Below are positions 34,060 through 45,015 of a DNA stretch of 64,000 nucleotides, in pieces (the first letter of the stretch is position 1; each line of letters opens with the position of its first letter). Below the pieces are notes generated by a model. It was not told the DNA's origin. It was given only the letters and a program-made list of their open reading frames with translations, and did not search any database. Source of the DNA: Bactrocera neohumeralis (taxonomy: Eukaryota; Arthropoda; Insecta; Diptera; Tephritidae); NCBI RefSeq assembly GCF_024586455.1, contig NC_065921.1:73923865-73987864 (forward strand), in the 5' to 3' direction. Both the position numbers and the translations under genes were made by a program.

Positions 34060-36930
34060 TCATTTTAAAATAGTATTCGTTATCCACGGCATGGAATCGG
34101 TGATATTTTCGTATGCATATGGTATTGAAGTTAACTTGCCACATACTTTACCACCCAGGGATACCAAACCAACTTGCGTATAATGTTTTCGCCAGAACCT
34201 GCCCCTCATGTACTTGGTTTCCCAAAATATGGGGCTACCAGAATCGCCTTGACAAGAAACCGTATGGTTTGCACCAGACTTAACACAGAGCTTAGATTGA
34301 TCTATATCATAGAATGAGTGTAATTTTTGGCAAATATCCAAAGCTTCGAGTTTGAGATAACCTTTCTGTAGAATATCAGAACCGCGCACTATATATATGT
34401 ATATGTGTGAAGGAAGGTGAACATTAGTATTTTATATACAAATATTTTTCGCAGAATTTTATAACTTACCGTCATTACTTTCGGTTAGTCCCCAACCGGC
34501 TAACACTAAATTATCCGTTGGCAACATAGCGTAATCACTTGGTGATGTTGGCAAACAAATGGGTTTGATATGATGGTAAGCTTAAGGAAAAGATTATATA
34601 AAAATGTTTAATATTAATGAGCAATAATCAGGATTAAACAAATATAATTTCATGAATGAGTAATAAAACTGCATATCTACCTTGAAAGTCGATAGCTTCT
34701 TCAAGTTTTATCAAAGCAATATCTTTGTGCTTGTTCACCGCGTTGTAGTCGGGATGTATAAACGGTTTCTGGATTGGATCTATACGAAATTCTACAAATG
34801 TTTGACAATAACCGATGGATAAGCAATCTTCTTCGGTCATCAGGTCATGTTCGCCCAGGCGCACAAATTGTCTGCAAAAATATATCGAAGAAAATATTAT
34901 TTACACGTGAAGTCTGCCTATTTCATATATGGATATTGCTAGCGGGTAATCCAAGTAGAGATACTTTTTCAATAGTCTTTTTTGACAGATCACGCTTGAG
35001 TCGTGTCAAACTGTCATATTATTTTTGTTCAGTATTGTTTGGCATTTCATCATGGAAAGACTTATGACTGAACAACGTTTACAAATCGTTAAAATTTTAT
35101 TATGAAAATTCACGTTCTATAAAGAATATGTTTTGCTGGCTTCGCTCAACTTATGGTCAACATAATCGGCCTACTGAGTGTGCTATTCGCAACACAATCA
35201 CTCATCTTGAGACTCAGCATTCATTATTGGATAATATTCCACCGAGTGGACCACGTCCCGGACGTAGTGAAGAAGATATAGCAGCCATAGCTCAGAGTGT
35301 ACACGACGAAGACCGTGGCCAGTCGATTCGACGCCGTTCGCAGCAACTCGGAGTGACGTATGGAACGACTTGGCGCATTTTACGTCGAGATTTTTAATTG
35401 AAAGCGTACAAACTGAAGAACTGAAGCCGTTCGACCTTGCCAAAAGACATCGCTTCACTCTAGAAACTGTTGAAAAAAAATCCGACGTCTTCGAGCCAAA
35501 TTTTGTTCAGCCATGAGGCGCATTTCTGGCTCAATGGGTATATAAAAAAGCAAAATTGCCGCATTTGGTACAAAGAGCAATCTGAAGAGATTCTGGAGCT
35601 GGCATTTAATTCAGAAAAAACAACGGTTTGATGTGGTTTGTGGCCCGTTGAAATCATCGGTCTATACTTCTTCAAAAACGATATTGGTGAGAACGTTACC
35701 GTCAATGGTGAACGTTATCGTGCTATGATAATCGACTTGATTATTGATTGATGTTTTAAATTGAAGCTCGTGACCTCGGCGACTTTTGGTTTCAACAAGA
35801 CGGCGCCACTTCCCACACATCGCATCAATCAATGGATTCATTGAGAGAACACTTCGATGAGCAAATAATTTCACGTTTTTAGCCGATCGATTGGCCACTA
35901 AGATCCCAGAGATATCACACTGTTAGACTTTTTCCTGTGGAGATATGTAAAGTCTATTCGGACAATCCAGCTTCGATTCAGGCCTTGCAGCAAAACATCA
36001 CGAGTGTCATTCGCCAGTTACCAGTGGAAATGCTGATTTCGAAAATTTGACTCAATGAATGGACCATCTGAGACGTAGCCGTGGTCCGGCTTAATCTTGA
36101 AAAAAATATATATGTATGCCAAAGAATGTTCTTTCGCATGATAATAAACATTCTCCATTAAATGTGAAGTTTCTGTGTTTTTTCTTTAAAAAAGTAGGGA
36201 ACCTCGAAATGGATCACCCTTTATTATTCCATTGATTATTTTTGTTCACACCTATCAAAAACTTCATTCATTTTGTTCCATGCACACTGTTGAATACTTA
36301 CAAATTATTCTGAATGCAGTGAGCCGCTGTCAAAACAAAGCGTTCTGTTATTACAGAACCGCCACACATTGTATTCTTCTCAGAACTGAGTAGTAATGCT
36401 ATCCACGGAAATTCACCTAGCATAGCATCTATGCCATTAGCAACGCGAGTATCCTCCACATTGCCACAATCGTGTTGATTGAGTAAAGCGAGACCACGAG
36501 GATTTATGGTTTCCTTTTCCAGTATTGTGGCAGGTGTTGTAGTTCTTCTAGTGGTTCTTATCGGACGATATGTTGGCCTTAAACAGCATACAACATCACC
36601 ACTCTAAACAAATATCCCAAAGTTATTTATAAATTGCCAAAGAAAGAAAGCCAAAATGCAATGAATATCCTTACAAGTCCAGATTTTGCGCAATCTGCGT
36701 TGTATCTAACCATCTCCATTGGCCATGCACAGTCTTCAGAGAAAGAACATTGTCCAATGCGGCCATTTGCTTTGCAATAGTAAGCGTCTTGAAAATATTT
36801 TTAAAAATAAATTAAAAATAATATTTTTTTTTTATTTCTCGCGTTTATTCAACTCACCAGCACTGTGAAAATTATAACAACAACAAAATAAGAGAATTAC
36901 AGCCAATAAACGTAGGTTAAGGCCCGCCAT
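34060..36930 (-). CDS. CLIP-domain trypsin-fold serine protease, six exons
   Basis: Exons in coding order: 36858-36930, 36675-36787, 36302-36603, 34681-34871, 34470-34580, 34060-34388; all junctions are GT-AG and phases agree, giving 372 residues. A hydrophobic signal peptide (about 1-23, LLAVILLFCCC) is followed by a CLIP domain with all six cysteines (residues 29-69, ending VVCC), a Thr/Arg linker, a DCG cysteine and an activation site at R115/V116 (DTR|VANG). The triad is H157 (TAAHC), D213 (KDIALIKL) and S313 (GDSGSP). Such secreted zymogens act in Toll and melanisation cascades or dorsoventral patterning. Odd points: the residue at chymotrypsin position 189 is Val (V307 in HTVSCQGDSG), not trypsin's Asp, and the PGVYT-type C-terminal loop reads PYAYENI. 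Intron 4 carries a mariner. The exact cascade role is unknown. Confidence 0.88.
34942..36221 (+). mobile_element. Near full-length mariner (GGGTGATCC family) in protease intron 4
   Basis: The ends GGGTAATCCAAGTAGAGATA (left) and the complement of AGGGTGATCCATTTCGAGGT (right), flanked by TA (34940-34941 and 36222-36223). Coding order is intact in outline: start near 35053 (MERLMTEQRLQIVKI), STYGQHNRPTE, the HTH region QQLGVTYGTTWRILRRD (35340-35391), then SHEAHFWLNGYIKKQN, where the usual first catalytic Asp reads His, NVTVNGERYRAMI and LLDFFLWRYVKSI. Several stops and frameshifts; inactive. It is antisense to the protease and lies wholly between exons 3 and 4. Confidence 0.88.
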
Positions 36931-36992
36931 TATAACAACCGCACAAGCTGATTACTCTTCGAAAACTGCTTGGAGTTTTGCAAATACAGAGT

Positions 36993-37004
36993 CTTATATA
37001 AATA
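36993..37004 (-). promoter_or_regulatory. TATA-box of the protease gene
   Basis: On the minus strand TATTTATATAAG lies about 63-75 bp upstream of the protease ATG (36930). A TATA box there would put transcription start near 36965 and leave a short 5' leader of about 35 nt. Confidence 0.5.
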
Positions 37005-37009
37005 TGGTA

Positions 37010-37619
37010 CTCAAGCGTTGGTCTGAGTACGTTCAGTTCTCAGTAGAGATAAGCCGTATTTATTAATTATTGAAAGCTCTCATTGGATAGACATTCCAAT
37101 GATAAGCCAGTATTTCCCGGAATTTGCCAATATAAATATATATTTTTGAAATATTGTTCTCCATAAATGTGGTTTATAAATAAAATTCAGTGATTCTTTA
37201 GTTGAGTTGTTGGTTATTTCAACCATTTTCCAGATATAGATACGGGAAGAAGTAAGAGAACTTGAATCACGGTTGCGAAATAATTCGTTTGTTCGATTCG
37301 CCAGCCGGCAAAATCAAGCCAAAAATTTGGAAGTATTTCATGTATGGAAAATTCTCTCAGATCTCTAATCTCTCTAATCAACAACCAATGGGAAGAGTCT
37401 TAAAAATGAGATACTCGCCGTATGAAATAATCAGCAAATTAGAGTAAAATTAGTAAAATGTCATTTAACGATCAAAGCCTGTTTTGGAGCGGTAAGTAAA
37501 ATGAGCGCGCAAATTTTTGTAATGCTGAGAAGCTAAAAATATTCGCTAGAAAATTTATGTACGAATTATCACTATATTGTTGTAACAAAGATACGGACTC
37601 GCTTTTGCTCAGCAAGGTA
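37010..37619. other. Spacer without recognised gene
   Basis: AT-rich sequence upstream of the protease gene. The minus frame at 37472-37696 and plus frame at 37262-37447 show no domain. Confidence 0.45.
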
Positions 37620-38930
37620 TTCTCGTCAACAAACACAAGGAAGGTTCGACGTTGAGAAGCTGCAATCACAACCGACTTCAGCTCTCTCATCAGCAACTCG
37701 GTATAAGGGAACTGTGGAATGACATACCAAGCTCCTTACGTTCAGCTGCAAGGGAAACCATTGGTTTTCGGGAAGGTCGAAAGGACAGCTAACAGGATGA
37801 GGACTGTCGTGTCGCAGTGGAGATAAAACGGACAGCCTTCCTCGCAATGTTTGCGATCGACCACAACTGGGCGGGGTGTGATAGATATCGAGAGTTGAAG
37901 AGAGAAGCGAGATGAATGTGCAGACAAAAAAAGAAAGGGGTACTTGAGTAAATGACCGACAGAGGCAATGCTCGAAAATTCTACGTAAAGATGCGGCGAG
38001 TAATGGGAAGGTTTCAAGACAGTAGCATACTCTTATGGGAGCCGAAGCGGTGATCTAGTGACTGATGGCCAGAGCATACTGAAGGTATGAAAGGAACACT
38101 TCGCCATCCTGCTTAACGGCAGTGAAAGTGTAAAACCTGGAGATGGCGAAGCCAATTCCCCAATCGATTACCGGTCAACAAAGAGGTTCGAACAGCAATT
38201 ACTCGTCTGAAGAACAACAAGGCGCAAGAGACCGATGGATTGCCGGCCGGGTTATTCTAATACGGCGGTGAAGAACTGACAAGGTGCGTACATCAGTTTC
38301 TTTGCAAGATGTAGTCACATGAAAGCATGCTTGACGATTGGAACCTAAGTGTGCTCTGCCCGATCCACAAAAAGGGACCCCATAATATGCGCCAATTACC
38401 ATTGGATAAGCTTCCACAATATCGCATATAAAGTCTTATCGAGCATATTGTGTGAAAGACTAAAGCCTTATCAGTGTGGCTTTAGATCTGGAAAACTAAC
38501 GATCAGACTTTCCCCTAACACCAAATCTTGGAAAAGGCCAGTGTAAAGAAAATCAACACGCACAATATCTTCGATGATATTAAAGTCGACTTCTACAGCA
38601 TGACAGGGAGCTGCCCTTATTTCGCTATGTTCGAACTTGCCATCTCCCCAAAACTAATACGGCTGTGTAAACTGACGTTGAGCAACACCTAAAGCTCTAT
38701 CAGGATCGGGAAAGACCTCTCCGAGCAGTTCGATACCAAACGAGGTTTCAGACAAGGCGACTCCTTGACGTGTGACTTGTTCTCTCTATTACTGGAGAAA
38801 ATAATACGAGCTACAGTTGTTGGCGTAAGCCGATTATATTGATGTCATGATATCATTGGCCTCAACAACCACGAAGTTAGTTCGTCGTTTCAAGATGTTG
38901 TTATCGCACATGGCACTGGTCTAAAGAGTC
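37620..38930 (+). mobile_element. RTE-like non-LTR retrotransposon remnant (linker plus reverse transcriptase)
   Basis: In changing plus frames: RFDVEKLQSQPTSALSS (about 37644), a GFRKVER-type linker, DLVTDGQSILKV (about 38050), LCPIHKKGPHNMRQLPL (38352-38402), KVLSSILCERLKP and YQCGFRSGKLTIR (38427-38508), ISPKLIRLCKLTLSNT (38643-38690), FDTKRGFRQGDSL (38729-38767) and LFSLLLEKIIRATVVG. This is the order of fingers and palm of an RTE-class reverse transcriptase. The stretch for the YADD-type catalytic motif is degenerate or lost. Many frameshifts; dead. Confidence 0.8.
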
Positions 38931-39727
38931 AACCAATACCAAACCAAAAGTTTAAAATTAAGAATTTAAAAACTGTTTTAGAATTAACACATTTTCGCGC
39001 TCGCAAACAAGAGATAAACTTCGTGTTCTTTCATTTGGAACTACAGCCCTCACAGAACCATCATTTTCAATACTCTAAAGCAGTGGTCGGCACATTTACA
39101 CATTCAAATGATTTATATTTTATCAAAACGCATGTTTTGGATTAAGAACTCAATTTTTAAATCCAACATAATTTTTTACGCGAAACTTTTAATTATATAA
39201 TATAATATAACAAACAGTCGGCGCATTTGAAGACGTACTTATATGACGTCAAGTCAACCGTACATACATAGGAAATTCATTGTAATTAGTTCATGCAATG
39301 TAAGAACCGTTTCATCAATTTTTAGAACCCAGCCACTTTATGTTTATTTTGCTGATATTTTCACCATAAAGTAAACCCCGATTGAAGCCGCTTTAAAACT
39401 TAATAAACAGATCAAAATTATTTGCTATGATTTAAATATCATATAATTTATATTAGATTCATATAAGTTGCTTATGTTAATATTTTTATTGTTTTTAGTG
39501 ATATTAATCATTTCAAATGCCTTAATACCGGAACAAAACAAGCAATTTCCCGTTACTTCCAGTTGTAAAGTAATTCCTCGAAAATTCCTCTATTTTGACA
39601 AATCATCTGAATAAGCATCAGCTGTTCGTGTATGTCAAACAGGTGATGTAACTAAAAAACAAAACAATTCTTGTATTATTATTTCTAACGTTACGGTAAG
39701 CTCAGACGCGTTCATTTAAAATTAAAC
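38931..39727. other. Spacer and PheRS-m upstream region
   Basis: No gene recognised up to about 39600. The last 100 bp before the PheRS-m ATG presumably hold its promoter and leader, but no clear TATA or DRE motif is seen. Confidence 0.4.
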
Positions 39728-41218
39728 ATGTTAATTATACGCCAATGGCGTCAGCTAAATGGAGCAACTCCATCAACGTCCAGGAATTGGTTATGTCTAC
39801 AAACCGGTGAACAATACACAAGAGCTAAACAATGCAGACAACACCGGCAAATGGCCACCAGTGTCGGTGCCGCAGATGCTAAGGCCAGTATAGAAATCGA
39901 TGGAAAAATGTATCCAACAGACGATTGGACAAATGTCACGCCAAAAATATTATCCTATTTGGGTGTAAACAAACATTTGCAGCGCAACCATCCGCTTTCA
40001 ATTATACGTCAACGCATTATTAATTATTTCTACGCCTGCTACAGAAACTCACGCGGTAATCCATTATTTTCGGTTTATGATAAGTTAAGTCCTATTGTGA
40101 CAGTGGAGCAAAACTTTGATAATTTACTATTTCCCGCCGATCATGTAAGTCGTAATAAGTCAGATTGCTATTACATTAACCAAAATCAAATATTGCGTGC
40201 CCACACCACCGCACATCAAGCAGACCTAATTGCTTGCGGTCTAGATAATTTTCTGGTAACTGGTGAAGTGTACCGACGTGATGAAATTGACTGCACCCAT
40301 TATCCTGTGTTCCACCAATTAGATGCAGTGCGATTGGTTACGAAGGACACACTTTTTGGTCGTAATCTAGATTTGGAAATTTTTGAAAATGATTGGCAAT
40401 TCAAATTAAAAGATGCTCCAAAGCCTGAAACATCTTCAAAATGCTTGGATCAAACGAAACAAATGTGCCATACACTTGAAGCAGTTAAATTGATGGAACA
40501 CGAAATGAAGGATGTGCTGGTGGGGCTAGCACGCGATTTGTTTGGTGCACAATTGGAATATCGCTGGGTGGACACATATTTTCCCTTTACACAACCTTCC
40601 TGGGAGTTGGAAGTACTTTATAATGATAAATGGCTAGAGGTACTTGGATGTGGTATTATGCGTCACGAGATTCTTCAAAGATCAGGCGCTCACAATAATA
40701 TAGGCTATGCTTTCGGTTTGGGTTTAGAGCGTTTGGCAATGGTGCTCTTCGATATACCTGATATAAGGCTATTTTGGTCAAATGATAGTGGATTTCTTAA
40801 ACAATTCAATGAAGACAATTTGCATAAACTACCTAAATACAAACCCATCTCCGTTTACCCGCAGTGCAGCAATGATCTTTCATTCTGGTTGCCTCTAGGC
40901 GTAGATGTGGATGCTGGTTTTGCTTGTAATGATTTTTACGATCTTGTGCGTTCAGTGGCCGGTGATGTGGTGGAACAAGTGAGTTTTAAAAAACGTCTAT
41001 TTTTTTAATTTTATATAGCTTATCACGTTTAATATTTCTTTATCTTACAGATTAGCTTGGTAGATCGCTTTAAGAATCGTAAAACAAACAAATCTAGCGT
41101 ATGTTTCCGTATAGTCTACAGGCATATGGAGCGCACCTTGACGCAAGCAGAGGTCAATGAGATACACAAAAGCATAGCTGATGGTTGTGTGGAAACCTTT
41201 AAAGCAGAAATTCGATGA
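39728..41218 (+). CDS. PheRS-m: Phenylalanine--tRNA ligase, mitochondrial
   Basis: Attaches phenylalanine to mitochondrial tRNA-Phe; the mitochondrial form is a single-chain class II synthetase. Two exons, 39728-40978 and 41051-41218, with a 72-bp GT-AG intron, give 472 residues, close to human FARS2 and fly relatives. The N-terminus is Arg-rich and low in acidic residues, as in a mitochondrial import signal; M42 could be an alternative start. Seen motifs: RAHTTAHQ (157-164), motif 2 TGEVYRRDEID (178-188), SWELEVLY and EVLGCGIMRHEIL (291-316), motif 3 GLGLERLAMVLFDIPDIRLF (330-349). The C-terminal anticodon-binding FDX-ACB domain starts about residue 377 (YPQCSNDLSFWLP) and crosses the intron after Q417. 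An AATAAA lies 19 bp after the stop. Confidence 0.96.
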
Positions 41219-41236
41219 AATGCAAATGGTTTTGTA

Positions 41237-41242
41237 AATAAA
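41237..41242 (+). terminator. Polyadenylation signal of PheRS-m
   Basis: AATAAA 19 bp after the stop codon at 41216-41218; the 3' untranslated region would be very short. Confidence 0.6.
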
Positions 41243-41421
41243 CTATTTAATATTATTTGAAAACAAACTTTTCGTTTGTTAATTATAGATCGGAATACCA
41301 GATATATAATTTTTAAATAATTAATTGTTAATTTTGTTAGAAATGTTAATAGCAAGAGTATAAACTTAAATAATTAATTTAAGTTTTATTTTCAATGTTA
41401 TATTTTGTTTTTCAATTTATG

Positions 41422-41429
41422 TATCGATA
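41422..41429. promoter_or_regulatory. DRE motif upstream of PIG-V
   Basis: A perfect TATCGATA palindrome, the Drosophila DNA-replication-related element bound by DREF and typical of housekeeping promoters. It lies between the PheRS-m 3' end and the PIG-V coding region. Confidence 0.55.
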
Positions 41430-41621
41430 AGGTGGCATCGCTAAGTTTACATATAATAATTGGGAAGCAAACGTCATTTGGGTAGAACCGGCTGAGCTTT
41501 TGTTGTGGCACGTTAAGTAAAGGGTTTGCGATAATAAATAATTAATATTACATTGAAAGAAGTTCAAATAAAGATTTGGTTCTAAAGGTTCGGTTTTCCA
41601 CAGTATTGGTCTTTCACAAAG

Positions 41622-41894
41622 GTAAGTGCACCGTTGTGGCAGTTGTTAGTGCGAAAAGGCATCACATTTTTGTCCATGACATATCACCTGACAATCTGAC
41701 CGGCATTTAGACTTCTTTAATCTTATTTAAATATATCAAATTGTTTACATATTCAGCAGATATAACTAATTTTGGGCCGCAGTGCATCGAAACAGCCATA
41801 ACCTAAATGAACAACAACATAGTGCTACCACGAAGTATTAACGTCATCAATATTAACTTATCGCATCTTAATCGTTGATTCATTATTGCCTTAG
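41622..41894 (+). other. Predicted 5'-leader intron of PIG-V
   Basis: CAAAG|GTAAGTG at 41622 is a strong donor and TTGCCTTAG ending at 41894 a fair acceptor, 14 bp before the PIG-V ATG. A start near 41430-41600 downstream of the DRE would give a spliced leader. This is inference without transcript evidence. Confidence 0.4.
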
Positions 41895-41908
41895 TTACCT
41901 CATAAAAA

Positions 41909-43291
41909 ATGACTGAGAAAATAACGAAATTAGCGCTAGCTAGTCGAGTGATTATATTGGTGTTACAGCTACTTGCAAACCACCTGATGCCTGATCACAA
42001 ATCAGATGTATTTCGAACACCGATTGCACAACAAACTCAACAATATGTAGGAGCACTCGAAAACAACGAATTTAACTCCCAAAATGCCACCGAAAATTCT
42101 TGGCTTGATCGCACAGTACAATTTTGCCTAGGCGGCCTACGTCACTGGGATGGCGAATATTTTCTACACATTGCAGAATATTCTTATTCCTACGAGAATA
42201 CACTCGCTTTCTACCCACTATTTCCGTTAGTGGTACGTGCAGGCGCAAATGCTTTGTATGCACTCAATATGGGCGTGTCATTGCGCAGCTGGTGTTTGGT
42301 AGTGGCCGTATTGGTCAATGTATTTTGCTTCTGCAAAGCAGCTAATGCACTATATGCACTCACACAGCGTATTTTTAAGGACCCAAATAAAAGTTGGAAT
42401 GCGGCGTTATTGTTTTGCTTCAATCCAGCATCGATATTCTTCACTGCCGCCTACTCGGAAGCGCTTTTCTGTTGGTTATCGCTACACTTGATGTTGGAAT
42501 GCGTTTCCGAATTTCGATTTGCGCGTACCACAGTAACACTGGCACTCTCTATTGTGAGCCGTTCAAATGGTCTACTCAATGCGGGCTATCCTATATATTT
42601 TATGCTGCGGCACACCATACTCAAGTCATATCATCGCTGTTTTGCTGCTGTTAAGTTAACACTTTGTCTGATTGGTGCACTAACGCCGCTCACATTCTTC
42701 TACTTTTACGCATTCAAACAGTACTGTGTACCACAACATACAGTAGCGCATTCAGAAGCTGTGCTGAACTATGCGCGAGAGAAAAATTACATATTAGCTG
42801 GTCATCGAATGCCGCAAAATTCACCGTGGTGTGATAATACTTTTCCATTTCCGTATTCCTACATACAATCACACTATTGGAATGTCGGTTTTCTACGTTA
42901 CTACGAGTTCAAACAGTTACCGAACTTCATGTTAGCTTTGCCTGTGCTCGCGTTCTTGCTGTATCATTGCTTTACGTATTTTAGAAATTTCATGCGTATC
43001 CTACTGCCGCATTATCCCATCATGCAGCTATTAAAAGAATATAAATCGTTGCCTTTTGTACTGCATGCATTGATACTTACACTGTTTTGTACTTTTTTTG
43101 TGCACATACAAATATCAACAAGGTTATTGTGCTCGGCTACGCCATGTCTTTATTGGTTTGCTGCCGATCAGCTGCCCAAGACATTTGATCTAATCAAATT
43201 GCGGTCAAAAGCTGGATCTATATTAGTATGGTTTACAAGTTACTATTTAATTGGCACAGCGCTCTTTTGCAACAATCTACCTTGGACGTAA
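41909..43291 (+). CDS. PIG-V: GPI mannosyltransferase 2 (PIG-V)
   Basis: Adds the second mannose to the glycosylphosphatidylinositol anchor precursor on the lumenal side of the endoplasmic reticulum. A single coding exon of 460 residues, in line with PIG-V proteins. The family signature RHWDGEYFLHIAE (78-90), with its catalytic-type acidic residue in the first lumenal loop, is followed by AFYPLFPLVVR (100-110). Conserved FNPASIFFTAAYSEALF (171-187) and SRSNG (217-221) also match. Hydrophobic segments run through the whole protein (e.g. 10-26, 128-142, 183-197, a cluster after 245, and the C-terminus). The start is the first ATG of the frame; MTEKITKLALASR leads straight into the first membrane segment. 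AATAAA at 43317-43322 follows the stop. Known in Drosophila as PIG-V. Confidence 0.95.
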   Translation: MTEKITKLALASRVIILVLQLLANHLMPDHKSDVFRTPIAQQTQQYVGALENNEFNSQNATENSWLDRTVQFCLGGLRHWDGEYFLHIAEYSYSYENTLAFYPLFPLVVRAGANALYALNMGVSLRSWCLVVAVLVNVFCFCKAANALYALTQRIFKDPNKSWNAALLFCFNPASIFFTAAYSEALFCWLSLHLMLECVSEFRFARTTVTLALSIVSRSNGLLNAGYPIYFMLRHTILKSYHRCFAAVKLTLCLIGALTPLTFFYFYAFKQYCVPQHTVAHSEAVLNYAREKNYILAGHRMPQNSPWCDNTFPFPYSYIQSHYWNVGFLRYYEFKQLPNFMLALPVLAFLLYHCFTYFRNFMRILLPHYPIMQLLKEYKSLPFVLHALILTLFCTFFVHIQISTRLLCSATPCLYWFAADQLPKTFDLIKLRSKAGSILVWFTSYYLIGTALFCNNLPWT

Positions 43292-43316
43292 GGTAATGGA
43301 AAATTTGGACTTTTAT

Positions 43317-43322
43317 AATAAA
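43317..43322 (+). terminator. Polyadenylation signal of PIG-V
   Basis: AATAAA 26 bp after the PIG-V stop codon. Confidence 0.55.
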
Positions 43323-43329
43323 CATAAAA

Positions 43330-44640
43330 CAAATCGTTGCGTATAGGTGTGCGCGTGACAATGAGAACATTGTAAGTGGTAAATATGATTTTGTTAATAG
43401 CTAACAATAATGCCTGCTGTTTATTTATTATATATTTTTTGCAGATTAAATTAATGCAAAGCTTAAAATTACAACATCTTCATCCCATCCTCGGCACTAG
43501 AAATGCAACTAGCTGTACGTGCATAGCTGCGCTCATTAACCAAAAAATAATTAAAATAATATTAAATATCAATCAAATTGACTAACTTATTTAGCGCTTA
43601 ATTTTTAGTTTTTTTTTTTAAATTAATTTATTTATTATGTTTTGAAAGACTAAAGACATTGTACATGTGCGGCCTTATGATAAGGAAGTGAAATTAAGAG
43701 TATATAAAAAGTATAATTGTAAGAGACTGCGTACTAGTGTACATAAATGCTGAAGCTTTTGAGAGCAAAAACTTTTAACATTTACATTAATTAGAAAAAT
43801 TATTTATTTGAAATATGTAAAGCGCATAAAAAACAGTTTTCTAACCAAGAATTTGTATAGTTATTATAAATATACATATATTCTTATTGAATTTGCCTGA
43901 TCATTTTAAATTTTTAATATTTTCAATAACATATCGCTCTAATAACATTGGCTGATATTATGACTTTCAAAGGCAAATCGAAAAGATTTTAATATTGCAC
44001 ATTTTTAAAATGAATAAAGTGTATTTAAAATACCTGGACATAACCTAGTTTATTTCATGAAGTTCTTTCTAAATTTTTTCTAAACTAATGGAGTTAAGGG
44101 CACGCCTAATGTGAAGTTATAAAAAAAAAAAAATAATAATTTATCGTATTACGATAGCTTACAACTTCAAAAATATTCGGATTTCGGAATTATATTTTTT
44201 TTTAATTTCACTTTTGGGCGAAAAAAATCAATTATTATGTTAATTTAATTATTTTTTTTAATGCATTTGAAGATATTATCTTAAAATTAACTCATTTTAG
44301 CATTTCTTTTATAATTTAAAAAAATTGGCGTTTTTTATTCTGTCACATTAACAAGACAGCATTTTAATTATTGATGTAGATATTGCTCCTCAAAATGCAG
44401 GATATGTAGTAAAATGTTGTTGTTGTAGCGGCAGAATTCCTCCGAGTTGACAGTCCTTGACCAGATAAAAAATTTAATAAAACATTCGCATTTGCTTCAA
44501 TTACAAATCAGCGGCGTTGCCAACTCTCCTCCTTACGTTAATTGCCAAACAAGATATGTTATTATGCTATTGCCATTCAGCTGCTTTCTGTTTCTATAAT
44601 TGTATATAATAATACCTCCACTCTTTTGTGTCAAACAAAA
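43330..44640. other. Convergent intergenic region; contains left edge of the cathepsin duplication
   Basis: No gene. From about 44210 the sequence is alignable to about 62240 onward (shared words TTTGGGCGAAAAAAA, AATGCATTTGAAGATATT, ACAGCATTTTAATTATTG), so the segment duplication that created the two cathepsin genes reaches well past their 3' ends. Confidence 0.6.
44401..44511. mobile_element. 111-bp insertion absent from the paralogous segment
   Basis: Both segments share AAAATGCAG then CGGCGTTGC, adjacent in copy 2 (about 62445) but separated by 111 bp here, with CAG on both sides. The insert contains TGTTGTTGTAGCGGCAGAA and CGAGTTGACAGTCCTTGACC, the start of a repeat family also found at 50.94 and 55.97 kb. 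Confidence 0.65.
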
Positions 44641-45015
44641 TAAAATGTTTTATTTTTTAAAACTTGTATTTTATTATATAATGTTTTTACACGTTTCGTA
44701 TGCTAAGTATGCATTAATATAGTGATGGCGATGAAAAGGTGGTATTACGTTTTATACATAAAAGTTACACATTAATGTAACCTTTGGTATTTCTCTTTGC
44801 AAATGTTTTCAAATTCACGCATCGACAAAAGTAAACGAAAAAAAAAAAAAATAAACAATACTACAACTTATAACGTACAAATAATACAAACAAAAAATCA
44901 TATACGCTTCATATAGAAGTTAAAAATTCACTGTAGTTTATAAAAAAATATTAATTCGCAAATTTTGATTCCTATGTATTTCCAAATTTTTCTGTAATGT
45001 TTGAGAACCTACAAC

